This document shows, piece by piece, positions 1 to 11,735 of a stretch of DNA of 64,000 nt. The stretch is taken from contig NC_133026.1 of assembly GCF_048771995.1 (NCBI RefSeq), forward strand, positions 122,285,501 to 122,349,500, given 5' to 3'. The notes under the pieces were generated by a model that had not been told where the DNA came from, ran no database searches, and was given only the letters and a program-made list of their open reading frames with translations. How positions within the stretch are numbered: position 1 is the stretch's first letter; each line of letters begins with the position of its first letter. The stretch is from Taeniopygia guttata. Lineage: Eukaryota; Chordata; Aves; Passeriformes; Estrildidae. The translations under genes and the position numbers were made by a program.

Positions 1-1185
1 TTGGTTGACCAATCTGATGGCTTTCTACGATGGCAGGATAGATAGACAAGGGGGGAGCTGTGGATATTGTGTCCTTCAGCTTCAGCAAAGTTTTGACACT
101 GTCTCCCATAAAATCCTTCTAGGGAAGCTCAGGAAATGTGGGTCAGATGAACGGACAGTGAGGTTGATGAAGAACTGGCTGAATGGCAGAGCTCAGAGCA
201 TCATGGTCAGCAAAGCAGAATCCACTTGGAGGTCTGTAGTCAGTGCTGTTCCTCAGGGATCAATACTGGGTCCAGCCTCATCCAACCTGTTTATCAATGA
301 CCTGGACAAAGGTATAGAAGGTACCCTCAGTGGTTTTGCTGATGATATAAAACTGGGGGAGTGCCTGATACACCTGAAGGCTGTGCTAACATTCAGCAGG
401 ACCTCAACACACGGAGAATTGGGCAGAAGGAAACTTAATGAGGTTCAGCAAGGGCAGGGGTTTGGTACTGCACCAGGAGAGGAATCACCCCAAGAACCAG
501 CACAGGCTGGGGGCTGGGGGCTGACCTACCAGAGAGCAGCTCTGTGGAGAAGGCCTGAGAGTCTTGGATGACAACGTGATCATGAGCTGGCAGTGTATTC
601 CTGTGGCCAGGAGGGCCAGTGTATGCTGGGGTGCCTCGGGAAGAGTGTAGCCAGCAGGCCAAGGGAGGTGACCTGCCCAACCCTAGAGAAGCCACATCTG
701 GAGTGTTGGGGCCATTTCTGGGCTCCTCAGTACAAGGAAGACAAGGAGCTACTGGAGAGGGTCTGGCAGAGGCCACAGGGGTGATGAGGGGTCTGGAGCT
801 TCTCCTATGAGGAGAGACCGTGGAAGCTGGGCCAGTTTAGTCTGGTGAAAACTGAGAGGAATCTTATTGATACAGAAAAATACCTCAAAAGGGGGTGCCA
901 AGAGGATGGTGCTGGCCTGTTTTCATTGGTGCTCAGTGACAGGAAGAAAATAAACTAAAACACAAGAAGTTCCACCTCAACATGAGAATGAACTTCTTTA
1001 CACTTAGGGAGGCAGAGAACAAGGAACAGGCTACCCAGGAAGTTCATGGAGTCTCCCGCTCTGGACACATTCAAAACCCACCTGGATGAGTTTCTGTGTA
1101 ACCTGTGCCATATGACCCTGACTTGGCAGGGGAGTTGGACTAGATCTCCAGAAGTCCCTTCCAAACCTAACAATTCTGTGATTTT
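1..1185 (+). mobile_element. CR1 LINE, 3' part (copy 1), cut by the window edge
   Basis: This is a 5'-incomplete CR1 non-LTR retrotransposon. In order it holds the C-terminal half of the ORF2 reverse transcriptase, the post-RT region and the CR1 3' UTR. The end carries the CR1 hallmark 'ggacTagatctccagaagtcccttcc..aattctgtgatt' at about 1138-1183. The coding part is broken: the frame is lost after about 361, and later RT-tail segments appear in other frames (for example the piece around 610-770, matching the CR1 'SVASR..VRPHLE..FWAPQYK..LLERV' region). The element continues beyond the left edge. The family call rests on recognised protein motifs and the 3' tail; the subfamily is not resolved. 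Confidence 0.93.
50..361 (+). pseudogene. CR1 ORF2 reverse transcriptase fragment (palm, FADD box)
   Basis: The frame starting at base 5 reads as CR1 reverse transcriptase. 'SFDTVSHKILLGKL' lies near 90-130, then 'NWLNGRAQ', 'VPQGSILGP' and the catalytic FADD box (the bird CR1 form of YADD) at 335-346, so both catalytic aspartates are kept. Compared with the family, '[19 protein letters not shown]' is slightly altered to '..ILGPASSNLFINDL'. After 'IKLG' the frame shifts, so the product cannot be a full RT. This is a dead retrotransposon fragment, not a host gene. In living CR1 the enzyme copies the element's RNA at a nicked genomic target. Confidence 0.9.
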
Positions 1186-4100
1186 ATTATCTCCTAGGCA
1201 CGTGTGAGAGTGTCTCAAGCTTGATTACCTAATGGAATTAAGAAAAAAAATGGCTCCCTCAAATCAAAATTCTCATACTGCATTCAGAAACTTTCCAAGC
1301 TCTGATAAGAATGAAAATGTGATCATGAACATTTATATCCTTATTGAGCTGTTCATTCCAAAAGACCCATTTTTTCTGTGTAGAGAGAAGAATTAGTTAA
1401 ATGAAATGAAATACAGCTACCTCTGCAACAGAGTGCAACAAATGTGTAACTCTACACAATAGTTTAGGATAGGCAGTAAAGAAGGATATTATGCCCAGCT
1501 GAAAAAGTGCTGTCTGATTCATGAATATAGTTGTTTTCCCTTTATGTGGCTTTCGTTTCCGTATCCAAGCAGCTGGTGTATGATAGTGAAATTCTGCCTT
1601 CACTTTTAATCACAAAGGCACTTTTGTTTCAATCAGAAATGCACTTTATTTTTTCAACCAAAAATAAGAAAGCATTGGCATTTTCAAAATGCAGTGTTTG
1701 TAATACAAAAAGGTTGTTTAATCATATACTTTGATGTTAGAGCTCTTTCATTTTTAAGTGTTTCTAAGAAACTGCTTTAATTTTAGTTTAGGGTGCAAGA
1801 ACATATAAATCTTGGTGGTGCTCAGGGTGAGACCTGGTACAGGAAGCACCTGCTTTTAGCAGAAGTTCAAGCGGGAGATGAAAAAGTAAAGATCACCCTG
1901 GCTTTTAGCAGCTTTTATCCAATCACAGACCAGGCTTTTCTTAGCCTATGTTAATAATTATTATTTGAGCATGACAACCTCAGATAATTTTGCTTCCTTG
2001 CAGTAAATCTTCCTTGGATCTTGTGATACAGCCGCTCCTGTATCTGGGTCGTTATTCATTGTTATACAGAATAATGCCACTGAAGGATTAAGATGATATT
2101 AGCAAATGCATTATGAAGCCACAAGTAATCAAGCTTAATGTAGAGTGAGATTTGGAAGTAGAAAATATTCAGACTAAGATGTTAGTAGTGTGTTATGGAA
2201 ATGGTTTAATCTCTGGTTATAAGTAGCTAATATATGCTGAATTTTAACATCAGTGTGCAACTTCGATTAGAATCTTCTAAATAAATAATCCCCTTAGCAA
2301 TCCTACTAAAAAATGGGAGCTTAATTGTCGCCTTACAGTCTAGTACCTTTCACCTTCACATAATGCTACCATGATGGCTTTTCAAAACAGCAAGAAGGAG
2401 AAGAGAGAAGAAAACCAACCAGAAGAATTTGTCGGCAAGACACTTTAACATCCATTTCAAAAGTCATAGATTACAATTTAAAATGGAAGTCCCCTTTTGA
2501 ACAAAGAAGGAAAGGTTATGAGAAAATACGGTTTGAAATTATTGATGTGTAAAGCCATACATGATTGCATCTGTCCTATAGCTCCCCCAAATGCACCAAA
2601 TGGATATTGCTAAAACCTCATGGAAATAAGAGCAAGAGATTTGACTACAGTGATTGTCATTACTGCTTAGAATGCTGGTTGATGTGTCTCAAATGGAATA
2701 TCTGCTTTTCTCATGCAAGCCGACTTTAGACTGTGTGTCAGATGCGCAGTATGTGTTATGCCCAGATAACCCTGGAAACATGCAACAGTCATGCAAATTA
2801 TAATTCCAGAAAAAGAAATAAAGTAAATTGACCATTGATAGTTCTTTTTCTTCCTTTATCCTTCTCTCTTATATGAGCACCCAAGTGTAATGATTGTGAA
2901 CTCAAAGAATTTCTGTTTCAATGCACTTTAGCTTTGCAGGCAATGAAGTTAGTGGGTTCAGCTTTAGTTCTTTATGGGGTTTTGTATTGTTTTTATTTAT
3001 TTTTTTCTTCCAGGAAAGCTCACTTAAAAATCGTGCAGTGATTATCTCTTTACTAGCATCAAAGTTTCTATCTTTACAGATATTTACTCAATGTTACACC
3101 AGAGCAGGAAGCAACTGACCAAAAACACTGAAGCAATAAACAAAAGCTTTAACTTGCCTAGAACATCACTGAAGCACATGAGACACTATATTTATTATTA
3201 CAAACATGCTCATACTTTGATCAGATATTGTTAATCACAGCAGATCTGCTTCTGCAATTTACATGTTGGTCTTGTCAGAAAAAAAAAAAAAGCTCAATAT
3301 AACTTCCCACCCCTCACTTCAAGGCCTTTTTGGCATCAAACGAATCAGCCCTTTTATTAAATTACTTTCTCTGGGATTCTCAGAGAAATATCTTGTGCTT
3401 CCTTCATGCAGGTTTTCAGAGTCAGGGTGCTGATGGCAGTCAGAAACCTCTTTCTATCTTTAGAGATTATTTCTTCCTTCTTGATTCTGTATGTCAGAGT
3501 TGATTCTCAAATATATTTATCTACATTTTGTTAATTGTCATTTAAAATTGTATTCTAAAGGGTATACATTTAGACTATAGTAATTTTGAAGGCGAGCAGT
3601 TATTTCATTGGGTTGTCACTCCTTTCAGAAATCAAACCCTCCCTGTCATATATAAATAGATTGCTTGATATACATGCAATATCCTGTCGGTGTCATGCAC
3701 TCTTTTCTTTAATCTGACTGACATAGCACATAATAAAATGCTCACTTCAATATATGTCTGTTGCATTTTGCCTAATTCTGGGCTTAGTTTAATATTAGTC
3801 ATGAATATTTCCTACAACTGGATATGAATTTGAATATATAAAAGGCACATTTTATGTTCATGCTGCTGCACTTGCTTCTGCCATATATTTTATTGCTTTC
3901 CTTCCTTGTGATGAATTAAGCTATCTGAAGAAAAGAAGAACAGGAAGCAACAGGGACATTGAGCCCATTATCTTTATCCACAAGCCAGGTGTAGCATGTG
4001 AGAGGGAGAATTGCATTCTTTGCACTTTATTTTCCATAAGTAAGTCACAGCAGTGAGCTGGAGAGAGCCACATTCTCCAGTGGCCATGGCAAGAGGAAAT

Positions 4101-7100
4101 AAAAATTCCAACATATTAAATCTCAAACTTTTTTCATATACAAGTACTTGATCACACTATATCAGCAATTTTATTCCATATTATTTATATAGATTGTTTT
4201 CCATAGGAGGCAGAAATTGGATTGACATTTTGTTTCACTTCTGTTCTGCTGCACATCTAAAGAAATATCTTCTTTGGGTAAAAAGCTCTTTTTGACCAGT
4301 AGGCCTGGATGCTTAGGTGTTTGTATTTCTTTATAAGTGGATATTACTATAATGAACAGAAAAATGTTGTGACTTTTTCAATGTTTCTGCCAGGACACAC
4401 ATCCAGATTTCCTATAAGGAAGATTCAGTTGTGGATAACTAGTGAGGAAATCTTAATTCCTATATGCTTTATAAAATATGCATAAAACAGTAATTATTTT
4501 TATTGTAATTGAAAAGTCACTGGGGATCCTGAAGATGTCAATTTTTTTTGTTTGTTTGTTTGTGGGTGAGAATTAATTTAATAGAATATCTTCAGGAAAC
4601 TAAAATTATTGAACGTATTTTACTCCTGTTACTCGACTAGATACTTTTGTATCTACTTTTACAGCTGAGAAAGAAGAACTAGGCAGCATGTTCAGAGACA
4701 CATTTTAATCAATTTTTGATAAAAATAACCTGTTGTTTCTTGGTCACCTTAAACACATAGGTTTGGCTATTTGGTCACATAAAAGGTATATAATCTCAGG
4801 TGGTTTTAGCTTCTTGGTTTTTAAAGACAAGGAGATGAATTTTTGAAAAGAAACAGAAGCAATGACTGTCATTTCTATGCTTCAGCAAGTCAAAAATGTT
4901 TCAAATACTATGGCATTTCTGGATTCCTATGCCACCTACCAAGGCCTGCATGTAACTTTTTGCTATTAGAAAGTGTGTTTCATCATTTGGCAATAGACTG
5001 AATTTTTTTCACAGTGCTTGAACTAGAATACAGTTTCAGACTCTTTTAAAATGGCCTGTGTTACCCTGGTTTTATTTTTCATGCAGAAGTACAGTCTATT
5101 CTGTCTACATATTGTGTGACCTTGCCTCCCTATGGATAGAAATAATAGAAAAAATGAACCACTGTCTAAAACAGATTAGATGCCAAACCCAGTTAGATCT
5201 TGCCTAATCCTATAAAAGTGTGTCAGTTAGGGACTTACTTGACCTACAGAAAAAAAAAGATCTGAAAACATTATTCTAGCTGGTCACTGATTCAGCTTGA
5301 TTATACTGCAGCCACGGCTTTATTACAGCAGACAAAGTATGGTCATGCAAATTTAGCCCAATTTCTATCACCCTATGGCATCCACCCAGCAAGTTAAAAA
5401 ATACTTTTATTCAACAATACGACCAACATGAAGCAGATTAATTGCCAGAACAACACAGTGAAATCCAAACAGAAATTACTCCCTAGTTAGATAAGGCTTT
5501 TCAATCAGTGGCCCGCATTGTTCTTGCTGAGGGATTCCGACATGCTTGAGGAGTTTTATGGCACTAATGATACTATTACAGTTGTTCTGCAAATCTTGGG
5601 TTACTTTTTTTCCTATTGTCTTAATACCAAAGACTCTTTATATGTAATTATTTTCAACATGTCTCTGTCAAGATAATTAAATAAATTTTGGATCATTTTT
5701 TCTTCCTTTATTACTTTTAGAAGGCAAATGATCAAATGTGTGTGTGCACAGAAAAATATTGGAGAAACTTCGAAGAAAGTTTTCTCTCTCTAGCAGAGTA
5801 AACATATTGGATGTTACACACTGGATTCAGTGTTATTTTGGTGAATGTTCTAACAGCCAAATTAGCTAACCCAAAGGGAACGAAAAAGGTGTTTAGAACT
5901 AGTGACAGTACTTCAAAAAATGAGGCTGGGTCAAGCACTATATGGGCACTAAAGCGAGTATGGAGTATAATAAAGCAACTTGTTTTTTGAATAGCTGGGC
6001 ACAGTATAGGTAAGCCTATTGTTCCCCAAAGGCTGCTTGCAGTTACTGTTAACGCACTTCTGTGCTTTTACCAGAGCCTTCAGTAGCTGTGACAGTGCTT
6101 GCAAATGTGATGCTCATGACAAGTCTGTCTGCTTCTAAAGCATGTGAAGAAAGCAGAACACTTTTAATAATACTAATGGAGAGATTATCTTTAGCTTCTG
6201 ATTTTTTTCCTTTTGAAAATAAAAGTGGGAGGTTTGTTTTAGCACTCTGCCCTTTTCAGAAAGGTTGTAAGAAGCAATTGAGCCCCCTCTGCAAAAAGCT
6301 TCCCTTTTCAAGTTTTCCACTTAATTAAAATACCACATTTTAGCTCACTAGAAGGAAAGTCTTCACCACTACCTTTTAAAGAAATAAAAAAATAAATAAT
6401 AGTGACAATCCTCTGTCAGTATAAGAGTGTTTCTGTTAGTTTCTATGCACAAAGGGATAATTATATACTTTTAAAGTCCCCATTAAAGAGCCAAAAACTG
6501 TTGTACAGCTACTTTATTAACGATATCTGAATACTGCAGATAACATTAAAGGCTACAAAAGTAGCCAATTAGACTGTATTAATATGCAAATTTACACAGA
6601 AAAGAATGTGAAAAATGTTTTGAGATTATTTGGGAGTGTAAAAGAAAGACTGGACTAATGGGCTGCAAAGATGCTATTTTGCACATACAGATTCATATAT
6701 GTATGTTGCCTCTGAAGCACTAATAACACTAATTTTTGCTGCTATATTAAAAAATTGCAAAAAAAAAAAATCTCATTATTGCTTTTTTTAAAGGATTATA
6801 AGCTATCCTGAGAAGAAAGGAATGATTTAAAATTCCAAAATAATAAGGATTTCACAGTGATTCAGTAGATGCGTTATGGATCACATTTTGCAGACATCTC
6901 CTAATGCTTTGGTATACCGCTAGCCAGTAAAATGCATAACAGACCACGATTACCCACTCCCTCCTATATAATACCAGTCAATTTCTACTTGTTCTTTCCT
7001 GTATTTTGCATTTCTCTGCAATATTTTAACCTTTATGCATGTTCTGTTTAACCAATTATTTAAAATTTACAACAAATTATATTCAGTCTATCAGATGTAA

Positions 7101-10100
7101 CCCAAAATTTCCATTTTACTCATGTAACTATGTTGGAAAATAAAAGATAAGGATGTTGGATACTTTTTATAGATTTCCATCAAATATTGAAAACCAGTTG
7201 TGAACGTGTGCCTGTGTGTCTCTATCTGTGTGTTTACGCTGCTTCTGTGCTCTTGCCATCGAGTTCAGTACGTTGTTCTTTAAAAGTGAGCCCCACTGGG
7301 CTCTGTGCTACACTATGCAACATACAATCCAGCACAACTTATCACGCTGTGACAGCTAATATTTAAAAAACACACGCGTATTTTGAGGTTTGATAACTGC
7401 TATCAATCTTGATAATAGGTATGGAATCCAAAATTCTGACAGGTACCTAGTGGAAGGAACATCCACTGTGAACAGCTAATGCTGAAGAAAATGAACAAGA
7501 GGCAGATAGTCTGTGTACCTAATTACAGATAAAACAAATAAATAATACAGAAAAAGCAATTATAAGTATCTACTGAGGTTTGCAGATTCAGAAGGACTGT
7601 AAGCCTACCAAGGCCACCTAGCTGGCTTTAATTGGACATTTTGTTATTGAAAGGTTTGGGTCTTGCTTTATGGATTTTTTTTTTTTTTACGGTTATATTT
7701 TCAGGACTCCCAGTACAATTCCACACAGCACCTTAGTTTCAAAGAAATTGCCAACGAGGAATAGAGCAAAATGTGTAAATGCAGGGCTTTGATGCTTTGC
7801 AAAGGCACTCTTAAGAGAGAGTTAATCAAGTTAGAGTGACCTCCAAAAGCAAAATTGCAGCACAAAGCATAATGGGTAATGCTATGTAAATTGCCATGTA
7901 TGCAATCGGGATGTTATTATAGCAAGACCAAAAGGTGCTAGCTAATGACCTCTACATTTGATCTCTGGTTTTCCTAGGGGCTGACAATGTCTCTGGCTGA
8001 GACAATAGCTGCAGCCCGCTGATGAGCATGGAGAAGGGCAAGACACCTGTCTACAGCTGCCTCTGCAGCCTCAGTGGACCAGATCTAGGTGCTGCTAACT
8101 GACAATGAGATCACTGCCACGAAGTCACCCCTTAAATCAACAGCACCTTAAACCAAAATGGCATTTAGTATTATTAATATTATGATTGTTATTTATAACT
8201 GGGTTGCAATTATTCAAAAATTTATATTCTCCTCCTAGAAAGATTTATTTTTCAGAATGCACATGAAGATACATAGGATGCTTGGAGAAAAAAAAAAAAA
8301 AGCAAACAAACAACAAAACCCTAACACTTATTTAGTTTTGCTGCTTTGATTTTAATTCCAAAAATTTTGGGATTAATCAATGACTAATTCAAACCACTTA
8401 CATAATTTTACATTGAAACAAATATTCCAGAACTTTGATTTCTTCTGCAAATAATGTATTGATTAAGGAAGTAAAAGTGAAAATATTTCTCATTTTATTT
8501 CTTCATTCTTTGTAAAATCCTCTAGATAAAATTTTCTAGATGATACAAAATGTTTTACATTATTTCCTTACTATTTGTTTGCTTAACCTCTGTTAATAGA
8601 AAGATTTAGTCTGATATATACTATATGTGTATGTATATATGACTATATACGTATACATGTAAATTACCAGAGATAATTATCAAAAAACAATTAATGTCTT
8701 TAGACAAAGGTGAGTTAATAATGTCGATGGTCTTTCAATACTGAATTTATTTATTCATAAAAATTGGTAAAGTTCCATTTTACCTATTATAACTGTTTTA
8801 GACACAGAAATAATTGCTATATAAGCAAAAAAATTATTTACTTTTTAATTTTAAAATAAATAAGAGATTTTAGGATATTCAGTACATCATGTAATTAAAG
8901 AAATTTGTTATAATAATGGTGCATTTTGCACTTAGGTTATGCTAGAATTTTTTTTTAAGCACTATGGCATGGATTTTCTCTTTGAGGAATCCGATGCAAG
9001 GGCCCAATTCTGCTTTCATTTAGAGAAATTGCCTCAAAAAGGAACATGATTTGATCTTGTAAGATGTAATATTATAGATGAAGGATTTCATTTTTAGGAT
9101 CTGTGTTGACTTATATTATGTATGCAAGCCTAGATTTATTTTATACCTCACTATTGGTTTAGCTCATGACAAAATGAATTAAACAACGAATAGGTTACAG
9201 ATATTTCCCTCGGGATGAGGGTATTTGATCTTTTTCTCTATTTTCTACATAATATTAAAATCAGCATCTCCTGAAACATGACAAATGCATTGTTTACCTC
9301 AATATTTTTATTTTTGAAGAAATGTAATATGAAGCAAAATAATGCCGAAGATGAAGGCCCTTTAATTAAGCATGTTTACACATTAACATTTCATTTAAGT
9401 CATTTTTAGCACATTTTAGGACATATAACCCATGTGTATTTGAACAGCCCTGATAATCCTCCTACACATAGTCAGGAAAAGACTGTAACAAAGGAATAGC
9501 AATACAAAACAGAGAACAATTCTGCTTGATTTTCCATTGCAGTCATTTTATCAGGGACAGGGAATATTTTACAGTCATGTGCAGACGAAGGTTGCATGCA
9601 TTCCCCAGCATTAAATTGTGGTAGAAAATGAAAAACCTAATAGCATTTTGATGTATTCCAGTTAGGTTTTCTATTAAGAGAAAAAGGTGATATGTTCACA
9701 CCATTTGTCAGGAAAAGAAGAAATGAAGAAAATGTTGACAATTTCATTACACTCTGGTTATGAGGTGATCTGAACTTACCTATTACCAGATAAAAAAAAA
9801 AAAAAAAGAAAAACTATTCAAGATATTATTAGTTGAAAACATTGCTGTTTATAGTTACTTTAACTTCTGCTACAACTGTAGTTGATATAGCAGTATGAGC
9901 TGCAGATTTTAAAAGAGAGATTTCATATCATTCACAGCCTTGATAATAAAATCTTGTATCCCTTTGAATGACATAGTCCCGTAGTGTCGAACAGTTTTCT
10001 GATAAACCCAGTCATTCACAAATTTACCAGACAGTATAAAAAGTGCTTCTAAGTCTATTGCTCTTTTTCAAGCTTGTATTTTTCAAGAATTTCTTTTCTA

Positions 10101-10104
10101 CTAG
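1186..10104. other. Unique AT-rich non-coding DNA
   Basis: About 8.9 kb with no recognisable exon, transposon or RNA gene. It holds short homopolymer runs (for example A runs near 3280, 6758, 8290 and 9790, and a T run near 7675) and an alternating AT tract near 8613-8660. The few open frames are short, AT-driven and match nothing I know. Stretches near 7800-7975 and 9340-9480 have a balanced composition and homeodomain/forkhead-like words and could be conserved non-coding elements. That is inference only. Confidence 0.6.
8613..8660. repeat. AT/GT-rich alternating low-complexity tract
   Basis: An imperfect alternating purine-pyrimidine stretch built from 'tatatgtgtatgtatatatg'-like units. 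It is not a clean microsatellite. Confidence 0.6.
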
Positions 10105-11244
10105 TTCTTCTCTTCTCTTCTCTTCTCTTCTCTTCTCTTCTCTTCTCTTCTCTTCTCTTCTCTTCTCTTCTCTTCTCTTCTCTTCTCTTCTCTTCTCTTC
10201 TCTTCTCTTCTCTTCTCTTCTCTTCTCTTCTCTTCTCTTCTCTTCTCTTCTCTTCTCTTCTCTTCTCTTCTCTTCTCTTCTCTTCTCTTCTCTTCTCTTC
10301 TCTTCTCTTCTCTTCTCTTCTCTTCTCTTCTCTTCCCTTCTCTTCCCTTCTCTTCCCTTCTCTTCCCTTCCCTTCCCTTCCCTTCCCTTCCCTTCCCTTC
10401 TCTTCCCTTCTCTTCCCTTCTTTTCCCTTCCCTTCCCTTCCCTTCCCTTCCCTTCCCTTCCCTTCCCTTCCCTTCCCTTCCCTTCCCTTCCCTTCCCTTC
10501 CCTTCCCTTCCCTTCCCTTCCCTTCCCTTCCCTTCCCTTCCCTTCCCTTCCCTTCCCTTCCCTTCCCTTCCCTTCCCTTCCCTTCCCTTCCCTTCCCTTC
10601 CCTTCCCTTCCCTTCCCTTCCCTTCCCTTCCCTTCCCTTCCCTTCCCTTCCCTTCCCTTCCCTTCCCTTCCCTTCCCTTCCCTTCCCTTCCCTTCCCTTC
10701 CCTTCCCTTCCCTTCCCTTCCCCTCCCTTCCCTTCCCCTCCCTTCCCTTCCCTTCCCTTCCCTTCCCTTCCCTTCCCTTCCCTTCCCTTCCCCTCCCTTC
10801 CCTTCCCCTCCCTTCCCTTCCCTTCCCTTCCCTTCCCTTCCCTTCCCTTCCCTTCCCTTCCCTTCCCTTCCCTTCCCTTCCCTTCCCTTCCCTTCCCTTC
10901 CCTTCCCTTCCCTTCCCTTCCCTTCCCTTCCCTTCCCTTCCCTTCCCTTCCCTTCCCTTCCCTTCCCTTCCCTTCCCTTCCCTTCCCTTCCCTTCCCTTC
11001 CCTTCCCTTCCCTTCCCTTCCCTTCCCTTCCCTTCCCTTCCCTTCCCTTCCCTTCCCTTCCCTTCCCTTCCCTTCCCTTCCCTTCCCTTCCCTTCCCTTC
11101 CCTTCCCTTCCCTTCCCTTCCCTTCCCTTCCCTTCCCTTCCCTTCCCTTCCCTTCCCTTCCCTTCCCTTCCCTTCCCTTCCCTTCCCTTCCCTTCCCTTC
11201 CCTTCCCTTCCCTTCCCTTCCCTTCCCTTCCCTTCCCTTCCCTT
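10105..11244. repeat. 1.14-kb pyrimidine pentanucleotide array (TCTTC)n/(CCTTC)n
   Basis: The array is 228 unbroken pentamers with no purine on the + strand. Block 1 (about 10105-10335) is nearly pure TCTTC. Block 2 (10331-10425) mixes TCTTC and CCTTC, with one TTTTC at 10421. Block 3 (10426-11240) is nearly pure CCTTC, broken only by CCCTC units at 10721, 10736, 10791 and 10806. The - strand is (GAAGA)n then (GGGAA)n, so block 3 offers about 160 successive GGG tracts with two-base loops. Long open frames on both strands exist only because the repeat contains no stop codon; they are not genes. Array length is prone to assembly error. Confidence 0.98.
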
Positions 11245-11389
11245 TTGTATTTCTATAATTATGTATCAGAAATTGCTCTTGAAGAAAATATATTTGGAAG
11301 ACAAGCATATTGTGATTTTTATCACAAACATCAGCACAGCGTATTCTGTTATTTCTTACTTGCAAGATACTGAATAAAGACCCATAAAC

Positions 11390-11735
11390 TAAAAAAATTC
11401 AAAAAGATTGAAAACATTTTAAAATTGAAAATATAAAAAATATATTAAAAAATAAAAAATAAAATAAAAATATATTCAAAATAAAAATAAAATGTTAAAA
11501 ATAAAAGTAAAAATATTGATTTTAAAATAAAAATATTAATAATAAAATAAATTAAATTAAAATAAAATAAAATAAAAATATTATTTTAAAAATTAATAAA
11601 ATATAAGAATAAAAATTAAAATAAATTTAAATATTGAAACCCACAAAAATATTTTTAAAATTTAAAAAAATATTTTAAATTTAAAAAATAATTTCAAATA
11701 ATTAAAACCTGCCCTCCCCCCCAAAAAAAAAGCAT
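11390..11735. repeat. A-rich low-complexity region (AAAAT/AAATA-like)
   Basis: Almost only A and T, in degenerate 'aaaataaaaat' units, ending in a short C run and 'ccaaaaaaaaa' near 11715-11732. It lies about 150 bp downstream of the pyrimidine array. It may be a decayed poly(A)-derived tract. Confidence 0.85.

Noticed and set aside
3278..3293. A runs (here and near 6758, 8290, 9790, 17015) as tails of processed pseudogenes
   Set aside because: Sequence upstream of each run shows no coding similarity and no flanking duplication.
10043..11377. Open frames of more than 390 codons on both strands across 10043-11377
   Set aside because: They exist only because the pentamer repeat lacks stop codons in these frames. 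The products are Leu/Phe/Pro/Ser or Arg/Glu/Gly/Lys repeats, flanked by unrelated AT-rich sequence.
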